Positions 35,597-45,039 of a stretch of DNA of 64,000 bases are shown here, piece after piece (positions within the stretch are counted from its first letter, which is position 1; each line of letters begins with the position of its first letter). The position numbers and the translations under genes are program-made. The stretch is from Paenibacillus planticolens. Lineage in GTDB: Bacteria > Bacillota > Bacilli > Paenibacillales > NBRC-103111. The notes under the pieces are model-generated. The model was given only the letters and a program-made list of their open reading frames with translations. It was not told where the DNA came from and did not search any database. The stretch covers positions 1 through 64,000 of the forward strand of contig NZ_WHNZ01000012.1 of the NCBI RefSeq assembly GCF_013141725.1, in the 5' to 3' direction.

Positions 35597-35992
35597 GGTT
35601 CATCTCTCCTCAGAATGAATTGGACAAGGGTTAATAATTGGATGCGAGAAAGGAAGCAAAAACAGCGCGGGAACTCCCCCCTTCCGCTAAAAACAAATAA
35701 CTGGAATTACTGCCGTTATTTCAGCGGATTATTTCAGAAAAGCTTATTTTAGATGGAAAAACTCCCGCTAAATCGAACAGATTGGATCGTTTTAAGCGAA
35801 TAGGCAGCCAATAGGGGGGAGAATTTCCCGTTAATTGAACGATTCTACAATTTGATGATTGATTAACTGGAGGAAATCCCGTTAATTACAGGCGTGCACA
35901 GGATAATAGTAGATTAAATGGGACTCCCGCTAGATTAATGAGTGACAACATAACGAGTGAGTCACGGGAGGGTAACGCATTAGACACCCAAA
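35597..35992. other. Gap between fadA and fadE holding degenerate tandem repeats
   Basis: Contains at least four direct units with core TCCCGYTAAWT: CCCGCTAA at 35764, CCCGTTAA at 35827 and 35878, CCCGCTAG at 35926, spaced 63, 51 and 48 bp, each preceded by a purine-rich stretch and followed by an A/T-rich one. An earlier, more divergent piece GGGAACTCCCCCCTTCCGC starts near 35669. No gene, terminator or clear promoter recognised. Confidence 0.65.
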
Positions 35993-37174
35993 TCAAGCGT
36001 GCACTTGAAAGACGCCCGCAGCGCCCATCCCGCCTCCGATGCACATGGAAACTACGCCGTAACCGCCCCCTCGGCGCTGCAGCTCATGAATTAAAGAAGT
36101 CGTCAACTTCGCGCCCGTACATCCTAACGGATGGCCCAGCGCAATCGCGCCGCCGTTCACATTGACCAGCTCCTCATTCAAACCGAGCTCGCGAATGATA
36201 TGGACGCATTGCGAAGCAAACGCTTCGTTGATTTCAAACAGATCCACCTGGTCCTGGGTGATGCCGGCCATCTGCAAAGCCTTCGGAATCGCCTTCACCG
36301 GGCCAACCCCCATAATTTCCGGTTCCACACCGGAAAGCGCGAACGCCTTGAACGTCGCCAGCGGCTTCAGCCCGAGCGCCTCCGCGCGCTCACGGCTCAT
36401 CAGCACGGCTGCCGCTGCGCCGTCCGACGTCTGTGACGCGTTGCCCGCCGTCACCGAACCGTTCAAGCTGAACGCAGGCTTCAGCTTGGCAAGCCCTTCC
36501 ACGGATGTATCGGGGCGAACGCCCTCATCCGCAGCAAATACAAACGAACGCTCAAACGCTTTGCCGCGTTCGTCAATGCCCTTCACGCTCGTAGCCACCG
36601 GCACGATCTCATCCACGAACTTGCCGGCTGCTATCGCCGCAGCCGCCCGCTTATGGCTTCGCACCGCGAAGCCATCCTGCGCTTCGCGCGAAATGCCGAA
36701 GCGCTCCGCCACAGCTTCGGCCGTATGCCCCATGCCCATGTACACCTCAGGCATAGTCTCGACAAGCCCCGGATGCGGCGAGAGCTTGAAGCCCGTCATT
36801 GGGACGTGGCTCATGCTCTCTACGCCTCCGGCGATAATCACCTCCGCGTGGCCCAGCATAATGCGCTCCGCCGCATAAGCGATGGCCTGCAGCCCGGAGG
36901 AGCAGAAGCGATTGACCGTGATCGCCGGCACGGTCACCGGGAAGCCCGCATAGAGCGCCATCGTGCGGGCGAAGTTGAGCCCTTGCTCGCCCTCCGGCAT
37001 CGCACAGCCGATGATGATGTCGTCGACATCGCCTTTATCGAGGCCTGGCGCCCGCCGCACCGCTTCTTCCAAAACGGCTTTGCCGAGATCCTCCGCTCTC
37101 GTTTGAGCGAAACTGCCTTTCTTTGCGCGTCCGACGGCGGTACGCGTGATCGATACAATGACTGCTTCCTTCAT
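35993..37174 (-). CDS. fadA: Acetyl-CoA C-acyltransferase (3-ketoacyl-CoA thiolase)
   Basis: 393 residues. Nucleophile Cys in [15 protein letters not shown] near 88, [18 protein letters not shown] near 340-357 and [11 protein letters not shown] near 380 complete the thiolase active site. ATG at 37174 follows GAGGTGAG. Cleaves 3-ketoacyl-CoA in the last step of beta-oxidation and forms a complex with the FadN product encoded just upstream. The gene is noticeably GC-rich with long antisense open frames that are not genes. Confidence 0.94.
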   Translation of the reverse strand: MKEAVIVSITRTAVGRAKKGSFAQTRAEDLGKAVLEEAVRRAPGLDKGDVDDIIIGCAMPEGEQGLNFARTMALYAGFPVTVPAITVNRFCSSGLQAIAYAAERIMLGHAEVIIAGGVESMSHVPMTGFKLSPHPGLVETMPEVYMGMGHTAEAVAERFGISREAQDGFAVRSHKRAAAAIAAGKFVDEIVPVATSVKGIDERGKAFERSFVFAADEGVRPDTSVEGLAKLKPAFSLNGSVTAGNASQTSDGAAAAVLMSRERAEALGLKPLATFKAFALSGVEPEIMGVGPVKAIPKALQMAGITQDQVDLFEINEAFASQCVHIIRELGLNEELVNVNGGAIALGHPLGCTGAKLTTSLIHELQRRGGGYGVVSMCIGGGMGAAGVFQVHA

Positions 37175-37236
37175 CGTTTCTCACCTCAATCAAAGTAGTA
37201 GGGACACTTTCACTTATTTCCGTTCGCAATCACCGC

Positions 37237-39630
37237 TTAGTTGCGCAGCGGTTTACCTTTAGAGAGCATATATTGCATACGCTGCTGCGTTTTCAGTTCT
37301 CCGCACAGGCTCAGGAAAGCTTCCCGTTCCAGATCCAGCAAATATTGCTCGGTGACCAGCGTGCCTGCAGAGACATTTCCGCCGGCAAGCACATGCGCAA
37401 GCTTGTTGGCAATCAGGACATCGTGATCGCTGATGTAGCCGCCCTGTTTCATCGAATACGCGCCTACCTGCATAACCGCTTTGCCGTTTTCCCCGACGAC
37501 GCGGATTTTCTCCACCGCAGGCGGCGAGTATCCTGCCGCATCCATGCGAAGGACGGCTTGCTTCGCTTCATAAATCCGGTGATCGTCATTAATCACGACC
37601 GTATCTTGGGGACGCATATATCCGAGCCGCTTCGTATCGTGACCGCTCGTCGACACCTTCGCCATCGCCACGGTCTCAAAGCTTGCATTGATCCATGGCT
37701 GGAGATCCACTTCCGGATCGCGCACAAGCGCACTGGCCTTAAGCGCCAGTTCCTTACAGCCGCCGCCGGCAGGAATTAAGCCCACGCCAACCTCAACGAG
37801 CCCATAATACGTCTCCGCTGCGAAAATAATTTGATCGGCCGGCATACAAGCTTCAACGCCGCCGCCGAGCGTCATCTTGTGCGGAGCTGCAACAACCGGC
37901 TTCTCCAAGCTTTTCAGCTTCATCATGGAATTTTGGAATAAACGAATAATGCCGTCCACTTCATCCCACTCGCCATCCTGCGCTTCCATGAGAAGCAGCA
38001 TCAGGTTAGCGCCGACACAGAAATTTTTGCCTTCATTTGCCACGACAAGTCCGCGGTAATTGCTGCGCACTTCATCTACACTCTGTTGAATCATGGTGAG
38101 GATATCTCCGCCTATGGCATTGTTCGGCGACTGAAATTCTAAGCAGGCAACCTCATCCCCGATATCGATTAAATTCGCTCCGCTGTTTGAGCGGATCACT
38201 TTATTTTGCTGTTTTAATGCTGACAGTGAAATAAGCTCTGGCTTTGCTTCAATGCCGCGATACTCATTTTTCAAATAATAAAAGCTTTGGCCTTCCTTGC
38301 TCTTATAGAAGCTGTCGTTGCCTGCAGCAATCCATGCTTTCACCCAGTCAGGCACCTTGCTGCCTTCTGCTTCCATGCGCTCCACAGAGCGCTTTAGCCC
38401 TATCGCATCCCATGTCTCGAACGGACCCAAATCCCAATTAAAGCCCCATTTGAGCGCACGATCGATCTCCACAATGGAATCCGCGATTTCATTCATTTTT
38501 TCTGCGGAGTACAGCAGCACGGGTTTCAAAATGTTCCACGCCAGATCGGAATACCGATCCTTCGCGCCAAGCAAAGCTTTAAGCTTGCCGCTTGTGCCTT
38601 TGGCCTGCTTCGACGCCTCCAAGGATGCCGAGCTGATCTTTCGGCTGGCCGCATACGTCATAGTGCCCAAATCCAGCGACTGAATTTCTTTTCCGGTTTC
38701 AGACTTTACCTTTTTATAAAAACCTTGGCCAGCCTTCTCCCCGATCCAACCTTTTTCTACCATCGTTTTTAAAATTTCCGGCGTGTCGAAAACTTCCTTC
38801 TCAATCGTGTCATCCACAAGGCCAAACACATTATTCGCCACATGCACAAATGTATCCAGACCGACAAGATCCAGCGTTCGGAACGTCGCGCTCTTCGGAC
38901 GGCCCATAGCCGGACCTGTGACGGCATCGACTTCTTCAACGGAATAACCATTGGCCAACATTTCACGCAACGTAACCAAAAGCCCGTACGTACCGATCCG
39001 GTTCGCAATGAAATTCGGCGTATCCTTGGCTTGCACGACGCCTTTCCCCAGCTTCTTCTCACAGAATTCAGTCATTAAAGATACAATCGCCGGGTCTGTG
39101 TGTTCACTTGGGATAACTTCCAAAAGCTTCATATAACGAGGCGGATTAAAGAAATGGGTGCCTAAAAAATGCTTTTTGAATGCATCGCTTGCCTGCTCGA
39201 TCATCGCATGAATCGAAATGCCTGACGTGTTAGAGGAAACGATCGTTCCCGGCTTCCACACCTTTTCAATACGGCTTAATAACTGCTGCTTCGCCTGCAA
39301 ATTTTCTACGATAACTTCAATGATCCAATCCACGCTGCCAAGCTTCGCTAAATCATCCTCCAAATTACCGGGCGTGATCCGGTCCATGAAGGCTTCACTG
39401 TATAGAGGCGCCGGGTTCGTCTTTTTGAGCTTATCCATGGCGTTAACCGCTAACCGGTTCCGCACTTTGGGATGATCCAGCGTTAGTCCCGCGGATTCTT
39501 CTTGCGGCAGCAGCCCGGTCGGCACCATATCGAGCAGCAACACGGGAATGCCTGCATTTGCCAAATGGGCAGCAATGCCGGAGCCCATTACACCGGAGCC
39601 GATAACGGCAGCAGTACGAATCTTTGTCAT
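37237..39630 (-). CDS. fadN: 3-hydroxyacyl-CoA dehydrogenase / enoyl-CoA hydratase fusion
   Basis: 797 residues. Dehydrogenase first: Rossmann motif VIGSGVMGSGIAAHLANAG near 9-27, SSNTSGISIHAM and HFFNPPRYMKLLE. The crotonase-fold hydratase occupies about 480-700 (GLVVANEGKNFCVGANLMLL; HKMTLGGGVEACMPADQ). The order is the FadN type, reverse of E. coli FadB. ATG at 39630 with GGAGGG upstream. Middle gene of fadF-fadN-fadA. Catalyses hydration and NAD-dependent oxidation of acyl-CoA. Confidence 0.94.
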   Translation of the reverse strand: MTKIRTAAVIGSGVMGSGIAAHLANAGIPVLLLDMVPTGLLPQEESAGLTLDHPKVRNRLAVNAMDKLKKTNPAPLYSEAFMDRITPGNLEDDLAKLGSVDWIIEVIVENLQAKQQLLSRIEKVWKPGTIVSSNTSGISIHAMIEQASDAFKKHFLGTHFFNPPRYMKLLEVIPSEHTDPAIVSLMTEFCEKKLGKGVVQAKDTPNFIANRIGTYGLLVTLREMLANGYSVEEVDAVTGPAMGRPKSATFRTLDLVGLDTFVHVANNVFGLVDDTIEKEVFDTPEILKTMVEKGWIGEKAGQGFYKKVKSETGKEIQSLDLGTMTYAASRKISSASLEASKQAKGTSGKLKALLGAKDRYSDLAWNILKPVLLYSAEKMNEIADSIVEIDRALKWGFNWDLGPFETWDAIGLKRSVERMEAEGSKVPDWVKAWIAAGNDSFYKSKEGQSFYYLKNEYRGIEAKPELISLSALKQQNKVIRSNSGANLIDIGDEVACLEFQSPNNAIGGDILTMIQQSVDEVRSNYRGLVVANEGKNFCVGANLMLLLMEAQDGEWDEVDGIIRLFQNSMMKLKSLEKPVVAAPHKMTLGGGVEACMPADQIIFAAETYYGLVEVGVGLIPAGGGCKELALKASALVRDPEVDLQPWINASFETVAMAKVSTSGHDTKRLGYMRPQDTVVINDDHRIYEAKQAVLRMDAAGYSPPAVEKIRVVGENGKAVMQVGAYSMKQGGYISDHDVLIANKLAHVLAGGNVSAGTLVTEQYLLDLEREAFLSLCGELKTQQRMQYMLSKGKPLRN

Positions 39631-39667
39631 ATGGAAATACCCTCCTACATGAAATATTCAGTCTGTC

Positions 39668-41701
39668 TTACGCGGTTCCAAACACAGACAAGGCAAGAAT
39701 TTCAGCGATATCCCGCGCTTTAACCTGCTCCTCTACCTCCTTAAGCTTCGTACCGTCCTCCACCATCGTTAAACAATACGGACAGGCCGAAGAAATCACT
39801 GTCGGATTCACACTCAGAAGCTGTTCAGTGCGTGCTACATTAACGCGAGTTCCGGCTGTTTCTTCCATCCACATCATGCCGCCTCCGGCACCGCAGCACA
39901 TGCTGTTTTCGCGGGATCGCGGCTGCTCCACCAATACGGCCCCGGGAATCGCACGCAGCACGCTGCGCGGTTGCTCATATACCTCGTTATAACGGCCCAA
40001 GTAACACGAATCGTGATACGTGATGCGTTCTTGCACTTCGTATTGAGGATTCAGGCGCCCTTCTTTCACCCACATATCCAACAGCTCCGTGTGATGAAAA
40101 ACGGCGGCCTCCAAGCCGAATTCAGGATACTCATTTTTAAAAATATGGTACGTGTGCGGGCAGGCCGTTACGATTTTTCGAACCTTATACTTTTGAAAAG
40201 TCGCAATATTGTCGGCACACAGCTGTTGGAACAGGAATTCGTTCCCCATACGGCGGGGGGTATCACCGGAATTTTTCTCCTCATTCCCCAAAATGGCAAA
40301 GGAGATCCCGGCTTCATTCATCAGTTTCACGAAAGCATGCGTAATTTTGCGGCTGCGGTTATCATAAGAGCCCATGGAGCCTAGGAAGAACAAATACTCG
40401 AAGTCGGGATTTTCCTTTACCGTACGAACGTTCAGCTCATGATTCGGGTCTATTTCCTTGATCCATTTCACGCGATCATTCCTGCTAATTCCCCACGGAT
40501 TGCCTTGACGCTCAATGTTTTGCAGGGCACGCTGACCGTCATGCGGCATACTGCCTTGCGTAAGCACCAAATGTCTGCGCAGATCCACAATTTTGTCTAC
40601 GTGCTCATTTCCGACCGGACACTGATCCTCGCAGTTGCGGCAAGTTGTGCAGGCCCACAGCTCCTCCTCCGTGATTACTCCGCCGATAAGCTCAACCTCC
40701 AGTGGGTTATGTCCGCTTTGTACGGCAAATGCGGCAGCAGGCACCCATGGCGATTTGGACGTGATGGCGGCGCCTTTCTCTGTCAAATGATCGCGGAGCT
40801 TCGTAATCAGGTGCATCGGCGAAAGCAGCTTGCCTGTCGTATTAGCCGGGCAAACATTCGTACAGCGCCCGCACTCCACACAGGAGTAGAAATCAAGCAT
40901 TTGCTTCCGGGTAAAATCTTCAATTTTGCCAACACCGAACGATTCTGCTTCTTCATCCTCCAGATCAAGCGAGGTTAGCTTGCCGGTTGGCTCTGTACGT
41001 CTGAGCAAGATGTTGATAGGTGCAGTAATAATATGAAAATGCTTCGATTGGGGAACATAGATCAGAAAAGACAGCAGGATCAGCAGATGCATCCACCAGC
41101 TGACATAAAACCCTATGGCCGCCCCCGTATGCGAGAGACCGCTAAACATGGCCGCAAATAAAGATGAGATAGGAGCATAGCCAGAAGCTTCAAGCCCTTC
41201 CCGCACCCGCTCAAAACCTCCGCTGACCACGACGGAAAGCATGAGGAAAAAGATAAAGAAAACAACGATGCTTGGTTTCCACCCGCGTTTTAAGCGTTTG
41301 AGCTTTTCGATATACCTACGGTAAGTCGCATAACCCATCGCCAGCAGAATCAGGGCAACCGTCACTTCCTGAATGAAGGTGAAATAATCATAACCGGGAA
41401 GCGGCAGCCCGCGGCCTATTAATCCTCTTAGAATGAGATCAAGCGCCCCTAGCTGTAAAATAAGGAAGCCATAGAAGATGACAATGTGCATGATGCCGCT
41501 TTTCATATCCTTCAGGAGCTTCGTCTGACCGAAAACTTGAATGGCGAATTCCTTCAGGCGCGCTTTTGCTTCTTTCTTTAAATTCACTGACTTTCCCAGC
41601 TGGATGTACAAGTACCGGTGGTATACAACCCGGCCAAACAAGTACAACGCGGAACCTGTAACCATTAGAAACAATAGAAACTGAATGAGTGAACCGATCA
41701 T
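39668..41701 (-). CDS. fadF: FadF, membrane Fe-S electron-transfer protein
   Basis: 677 residues. Five to six membrane helices in the first 230 residues resemble the NarI-type subunit, followed by two 4Fe-4S motifs (CVECGRCTNVCPAN and CTTCRNCEDQCPVG) and two CCG domains ending CCGAGGGMMW. Probably takes electrons from EtfAB to menaquinone, hence its place beside the beta-oxidation genes. ATG at 41701 lies six bases after AAGGAGG; the frame extends 33 codons further without support. A cre-like site sits 23 bases upstream of this start. Confidence 0.92.
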   Translation of the reverse strand: MIGSLIQFLLFLMVTGSALYLFGRVVYHRYLYIQLGKSVNLKKEAKARLKEFAIQVFGQTKLLKDMKSGIMHIVIFYGFLILQLGALDLILRGLIGRGLPLPGYDYFTFIQEVTVALILLAMGYATYRRYIEKLKRLKRGWKPSIVVFFIFFLMLSVVVSGGFERVREGLEASGYAPISSLFAAMFSGLSHTGAAIGFYVSWWMHLLILLSFLIYVPQSKHFHIITAPINILLRRTEPTGKLTSLDLEDEEAESFGVGKIEDFTRKQMLDFYSCVECGRCTNVCPANTTGKLLSPMHLITKLRDHLTEKGAAITSKSPWVPAAAFAVQSGHNPLEVELIGGVITEEELWACTTCRNCEDQCPVGNEHVDKIVDLRRHLVLTQGSMPHDGQRALQNIERQGNPWGISRNDRVKWIKEIDPNHELNVRTVKENPDFEYLFFLGSMGSYDNRSRKITHAFVKLMNEAGISFAILGNEEKNSGDTPRRMGNEFLFQQLCADNIATFQKYKVRKIVTACPHTYHIFKNEYPEFGLEAAVFHHTELLDMWVKEGRLNPQYEVQERITYHDSCYLGRYNEVYEQPRSVLRAIPGAVLVEQPRSRENSMCCGAGGGMMWMEETAGTRVNVARTEQLLSVNPTVISSACPYCLTMVEDGTKLKEVEEQVKARDIAEILALSVFGTA

Positions 41702-41723
41702 AGAGGACCTCCTTGCATTGAAA

Positions 41724-41737
41724 AGATAGCGCTTACA
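41724..41737 (-). promoter_or_regulatory. cre-like site (CcpA) upstream of fadF
   Basis: Minus strand TGTAAGCGCTATCT matches the Bacillales cre consensus TGWAARCGYTWNCW at all positions. Lying in the leader of fadF, it would repress the operon when sugar is plentiful, as known for fatty-acid genes of B. subtilis. Confidence 0.6.
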
Positions 41738-41854
41738 TTGGTGGATCGTAAAAAAGCAAGTTCCATATGCCCCTATTTCCAGAGTTGAAAAATGCTTCAT
41801 TGTTTGCTGTAAGCCGGCTAACTTTCTTACTTGCTTCTTAAGCTGAATAAGTCG

Positions 41855-41883
41855 TTGACAAGGCGTACTACGTATTTTATGAT
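41855..41883 (+). promoter_or_regulatory. Sigma-A promoter of fadR-etfB-etfA
   Basis: TTGACA, 17 bases, TATGAT. The predicted transcript starts near 41890, seven bases before the FadR palindrome. Confidence 0.8.
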
Positions 41884-41896
41884 GGGATTACAAAAA

Positions 41897-41914
41897 TGAA
41901 TGAGTATTCATTCA
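41897..41914. promoter_or_regulatory. FadR operator
   Basis: TGAATGAGTATTCATTCA, an almost perfect palindrome that fits the known B. subtilis FadR (YsiA) consensus TGAATGAMTANTCATTCA throughout. It sits between fadF and fadR, just after the plus promoter, so it can block fadR-etfBA and probably the minus promoter of fadFNA. Long-chain acyl-CoA should release FadR. Confidence 0.9.
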
Positions 41915-41948
41915 CCAATATCTGTATCTTAACACCGAGGTGATCTTC

Positions 41949-42536
41949 TTGACAAGTAGCAAAAAACCAGACAAGTACTATGCAATTCTCGAAGGCGCTC
42001 TGAACGTCTTTGCCGAGAACGGCTTTCACAAATCCCAAGTATCCCGGATCGCCAAGGAAGCCGGAGTGGCCGACGGAACCATCTATTTATATTTCAAAAA
42101 GAAGGAGGATATTTTGACAAGTTTGTTTCAAGAGAAATTAGGCGAGCTTGTTGAGAAATTCAACTCCGGCCTCACGGAGCAAATGACAGCGAAAGAAGCC
42201 CTGTACAAAGTTTGCGAAATTCATTTCAGCGAGCTTGAAGCGAATGTCAATCTTGCTTTCCTTACCCAGATAGAGCTGCGCCAGAGTGATTTGGAGCTGC
42301 GCAAAGAGATTGGCCTTGCCCTCAAGAGATATATTATTCTCATCGAAAATATATTAGAAAGAGGCAAACAAGACGGGAGCTTCCACGCTGACTTTGATGT
42401 GAAACTCGTAAGGCTTCTCATCTTCGGAGGCATGGATGAAGTTGTGACCTCTTGGCTTATCTCCGGGCAAAAGTATTCCTTAACCGCTCAAGTTGGCCCT
42501 ACGATTAACTTTTTTATGAAAGGCATCGAGGCTTAA
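41949..42536 (+). CDS. fadR: TetR-family fatty acid degradation repressor FadR
   Basis: 195 residues. HTH QVSRIAKEAGVADGTIYLYF near 32-51 and the acyl-CoA-binding C-terminal half follow B. subtilis FadR closely (LAFLTQIELRQSDLELRKEI). TTG at 41949 is preferred: GAGGTGA lies five bases upstream, whereas the GTG at 41940 is part of that site. It diverges from fadFNA and heads an operon with etfB and etfA; autoregulation through the operator at 41897 is expected. Confidence 0.92.
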   Translation: MTSSKKPDKYYAILEGALNVFAENGFHKSQVSRIAKEAGVADGTIYLYFKKKEDILTSLFQEKLGELVEKFNSGLTEQMTAKEALYKVCEIHFSELEANVNLAFLTQIELRQSDLELRKEIGLALKRYIILIENILERGKQDGSFHADFDVKLVRLLIFGGMDEVVTSWLISGQKYSLTAQVGPTINFFMKGIEA

Positions 42537-42575
42537 GGGTCTGTATATCATGTATATTCAGGAAGGAGCTTGGCT

Positions 42576-43340
42576 ATGGACATTTTTGTATTATTGAAGC
42601 AAACGTTCGATACAGAGGAGAAAATCGTTCTGCAAGGGGGCAGCGTGCAAGAGGATGGCGTCAAATTCGTCATCAATCCTTACGATGAATATGCCGTCGA
42701 GCAAGCCATTCAGCTGCGGGATGAATTCGGGGGTAAGGTCACATTGCTCTCCGTAGGACCTGACCGAACGGCAGAAGCACTGCGCACCGCTCTGGCTATG
42801 GGGGCGGATGAGGCCATTCTCATCACGGATGACCGCATTCAAGGGGATGAGTTCGAGGTTGCCGAAATCTTGGCGCAGTATTTGCGCGGACAGTCCTTCG
42901 ACTTGGTGTTAGGCGGTAATTTCTCTGTCGATAACGGTGCCGGCCAAGTGGCGATCCGCATCGCTTCCCTTCTTGATTTACCTCATGTAGCATCCATCAC
43001 GAAGCTTGACATATCGGGAGGCGTGGCAGTTGCTCACCGCGATGCAGAAGGCGATATGGAAGTGATCGAAGTTCCGCTCCCCGCCCTTTTCACGGCCCAG
43101 CAAGGCTTGAACGAGCCTCGCTACCCTTCGCTGCCGGGCATTATGAAAGCTAAGAAGAAACCGTTTAGGCACTTAACGCTAGATGACATTGAAGGTTTCA
43201 GCTCCGCTGCCGCCAAAACAACGCGTATTGCCTTAACACTCCCGCCGGAACGCAAAGCGGGCCGCATTCTGAGTGGCGAGCTCACTCAGCAGGTGACTGA
43301 GCTTGTCCAAGCGCTGCGCAACGAATCCAAAGTGATTTAA
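42576..43340 (+). CDS. etfB: Electron transfer flavoprotein beta subunit
   Basis: 254 residues: MDIFVLLKQTFDTEEKIVLQ, INPYDEYAVEQAIQL, ALAMGADEAILI and the C-terminal ETF loop PLPALFTAQQGLNEPRYPSL. ATG at 42576 follows AAGGAG by seven bases. With EtfA it accepts electrons from FadE. Spaced 39 bp from fadR and 20 bp from etfA, so co-transcribed. Confidence 0.94.
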   Translation: MDIFVLLKQTFDTEEKIVLQGGSVQEDGVKFVINPYDEYAVEQAIQLRDEFGGKVTLLSVGPDRTAEALRTALAMGADEAILITDDRIQGDEFEVAEILAQYLRGQSFDLVLGGNFSVDNGAGQVAIRIASLLDLPHVASITKLDISGGVAVAHRDAEGDMEVIEVPLPALFTAQQGLNEPRYPSLPGIMKAKKKPFRHLTLDDIEGFSSAAAKTTRIALTLPPERKAGRILSGELTQQVTELVQALRNESKVI

Positions 43341-43360
43341 GGAAGAGGAGGCTACCATCT

Positions 43361-44344
43361 ATGGCTAAAATATTTCTCGTTGTTGCCGAAGCTCGCGGAG
43401 GCAAACTGCGTCAAGTTACCTTCGAAGCCTTGCGCGCTGCGCAGCTCTCCGCTGCAGACGGCGATGCGATACACGCCGTTCTGATTGGCGGAAGCGGTAT
43501 CAAAGCGCTTGCCGGCGAGCTTGCCGCGTATGGCGCGGACAACGTCTATGTCGTTGAAGACGCTGCGCTTGAGAGCTATAGCTCGGAAGCATATTTAAGC
43601 GCATTATTGGCAGTGAGCGATGCGGTGAAGCCAGGAGCGCTTTATTTCGGCCATACCGCTCTCGGCCGCGATCTTGCGCCGCTGGCCGCAGCGAAGCTCT
43701 CCGCCGGCCAGCTCTCGGATGTGACGGCGATCTCGCGCAGCGGCGACAGCGTGCAGTTCACGCGGCCGCTATACGCTGGCAAAGCCGTCGAGAAGAAAGC
43801 GTTTACGGACCCGGACGGCATCTGGGTCGTCACGATCAGACCCAACAACATCGCCCCCCAAGCGACGGACGCTTCGCGTCAGGCTGCCGTTGTCGATGTT
43901 GCTTACCCGGCCCCCTCCCTGCGCAGCATCATTCGGGAGGTGGTGAAGAAAACGTCCGGCGCCATCGACTTGGCAGAAGCCAAGATCGTTGTCTCCGGCG
44001 GACGGGGCGTGCGCAGCGCCGAAGGCTTCCAGCCGCTCGAAGAGCTGGCTGCCGTCTTGGGCGGCGCTGTCGGGGCATCCCGCGGAGCCTGCGACGCGGG
44101 CTACTGCGAGTACGCGATGCAAATCGGCCAGACCGGCAAGGTTGTGACGCCGGAGATCTACATCGCGTGCGGCATTAGCGGCGCCATCCAGCACCTTGCG
44201 GGGATGAGCTCTTCGCGCGTCATCATCGCCATCAACAAGGATGCCGAAGCGCCGATCTTTAAAGTTGCCGACTATGGCATCGTCGGCGATCTGTTTGAGG
44301 TCGTGCCGCTGTTGACGGAGGAATTCCGGCAGCTGCTGAAGTAG
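43361..44344 (+). CDS. etfA: Electron transfer flavoprotein alpha subunit
   Basis: 327 residues. C-terminal FAD domain with [51 protein letters not shown] and [25 protein letters not shown] precedes the ATG. The middle part is GC-rich. Forms the ETF heterodimer that links beta-oxidation to FadF and the quinone pool. Last gene of the fadR operon. Confidence 0.94.
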   Translation: MAKIFLVVAEARGGKLRQVTFEALRAAQLSAADGDAIHAVLIGGSGIKALAGELAAYGADNVYVVEDAALESYSSEAYLSALLAVSDAVKPGALYFGHTALGRDLAPLAAAKLSAGQLSDVTAISRSGDSVQFTRPLYAGKAVEKKAFTDPDGIWVVTIRPNNIAPQATDASRQAAVVDVAYPAPSLRSIIREVVKKTSGAIDLAEAKIVVSGGRGVRSAEGFQPLEELAAVLGGAVGASRGACDAGYCEYAMQIGQTGKVVTPEIYIACGISGAIQHLAGMSSSRVIIAINKDAEAPIFKVADYGIVGDLFEVVPLLTEEFRQLLK

Positions 44345-44378
44345 CCACTTTGCTTGCTTGCGCGCGCATCATTCATTT

Positions 44379-44408
44379 GGGAACTATGGTCCGGAGCCCT
44401 CTAGTTCC
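44379..44408. repeat. Compact two-arm copy of the F/R intergenic repeat
   Basis: GGGAACTATGGTCC at 44379 is followed after a few bases by CTAGTTCC ending at 44408, so one direct arm and one inverted arm are fused into a 30-bp hairpin. It looks like a solo or deletion derivative of the 178-bp elements. Lies between etfA and the SnoaL-like gene. Confidence 0.6.
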
Positions 44409-44505
44409 TTTTTGCATTTCCGATTACTGGAGCTACTCGCTTGTCATCCAACTGCTATTCTAGTAAACTCATTGTACAGTTCAAGCAAGTTAGGAGTCCT
44501 CATCG

Positions 44506-44931
44506 ATGTCAAAAACACCATCAGAAATCGTTCAGCAATTTTTCCATAACGTCCGTACCGGATTACACCCCGATGCTGCTCATGAGTACATGGCCGAACA
44601 AGTGCTGGCTCATCAAATGACGGCCGAGAACGAAACAACCTTTCACCGCACCCCTGCCAATTATGCTGATCACGTCAGGGAAATGATCGCCGCATATGGC
44701 GATTTTACGTTAGATGTTCAAGAGCTTATCGCTCAGGACGATCGCGTCTTCGTCCGTTGGAAGCAAACCGGCACACATGTCGGCGAAGTGGATGGATTTG
44801 CCCCTACAGGCAAAACCATCGTAGAAATTGCGAGCGCTGTTTATCGGGTCGAGAAAGAACGGATCGTCGAGTACTGGATTCAAATCGACCGCGAAGGCAT
44901 CCGTCAGCAGCTTCAGCGGAACGTTGACTAG
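44506..44931 (+). CDS. SnoaL-like / ester cyclase family protein
   Basis: 141 residues, NTF2-like fold: FFHNVRTGLHPDAAHEYMAE, DFTLDVQELIAQDDRVFVRW, EIASAVYRVEKERIVEYWIQ. The SnoaL-like family includes polyketide cyclases and many uncharacterised small enzymes. ATG at 44506, AGGAG nine bases upstream. Single gene with terminator. Substrate unknown. Confidence 0.85.
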   Translation: MSKTPSEIVQQFFHNVRTGLHPDAAHEYMAEQVLAHQMTAENETTFHRTPANYADHVREMIAAYGDFTLDVQELIAQDDRVFVRWKQTGTHVGEVDGFAPTGKTIVEIASAVYRVEKERIVEYWIQIDREGIRQQLQRNVD

Positions 44932-44969
44932 CCCAGCTGTCGTATAACCACCGTCATCTTTCCATGGAT

Positions 44970-45004
44970 AAGAGCCTTTGAAGGCTCTTATTTCTATTTT
45001 TTCT
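44970..45004 (+). terminator. Terminator of the SnoaL-like gene
   Basis: AAGAGCCT, loop TTGA, AGGCTCTT, then a T-rich tail ending in six T. Confidence 0.9.
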
Positions 45005-45039
45005 CCCCTTTGAGGGCAAATAGCAGTCTCCAAAGGCTT

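Noticed and set aside
36131..37198. Several long plus frames opposite fadA
   Set aside because: GC-rich codon bias of the thiolase gene leaves antisense frames open; no family resemblance.
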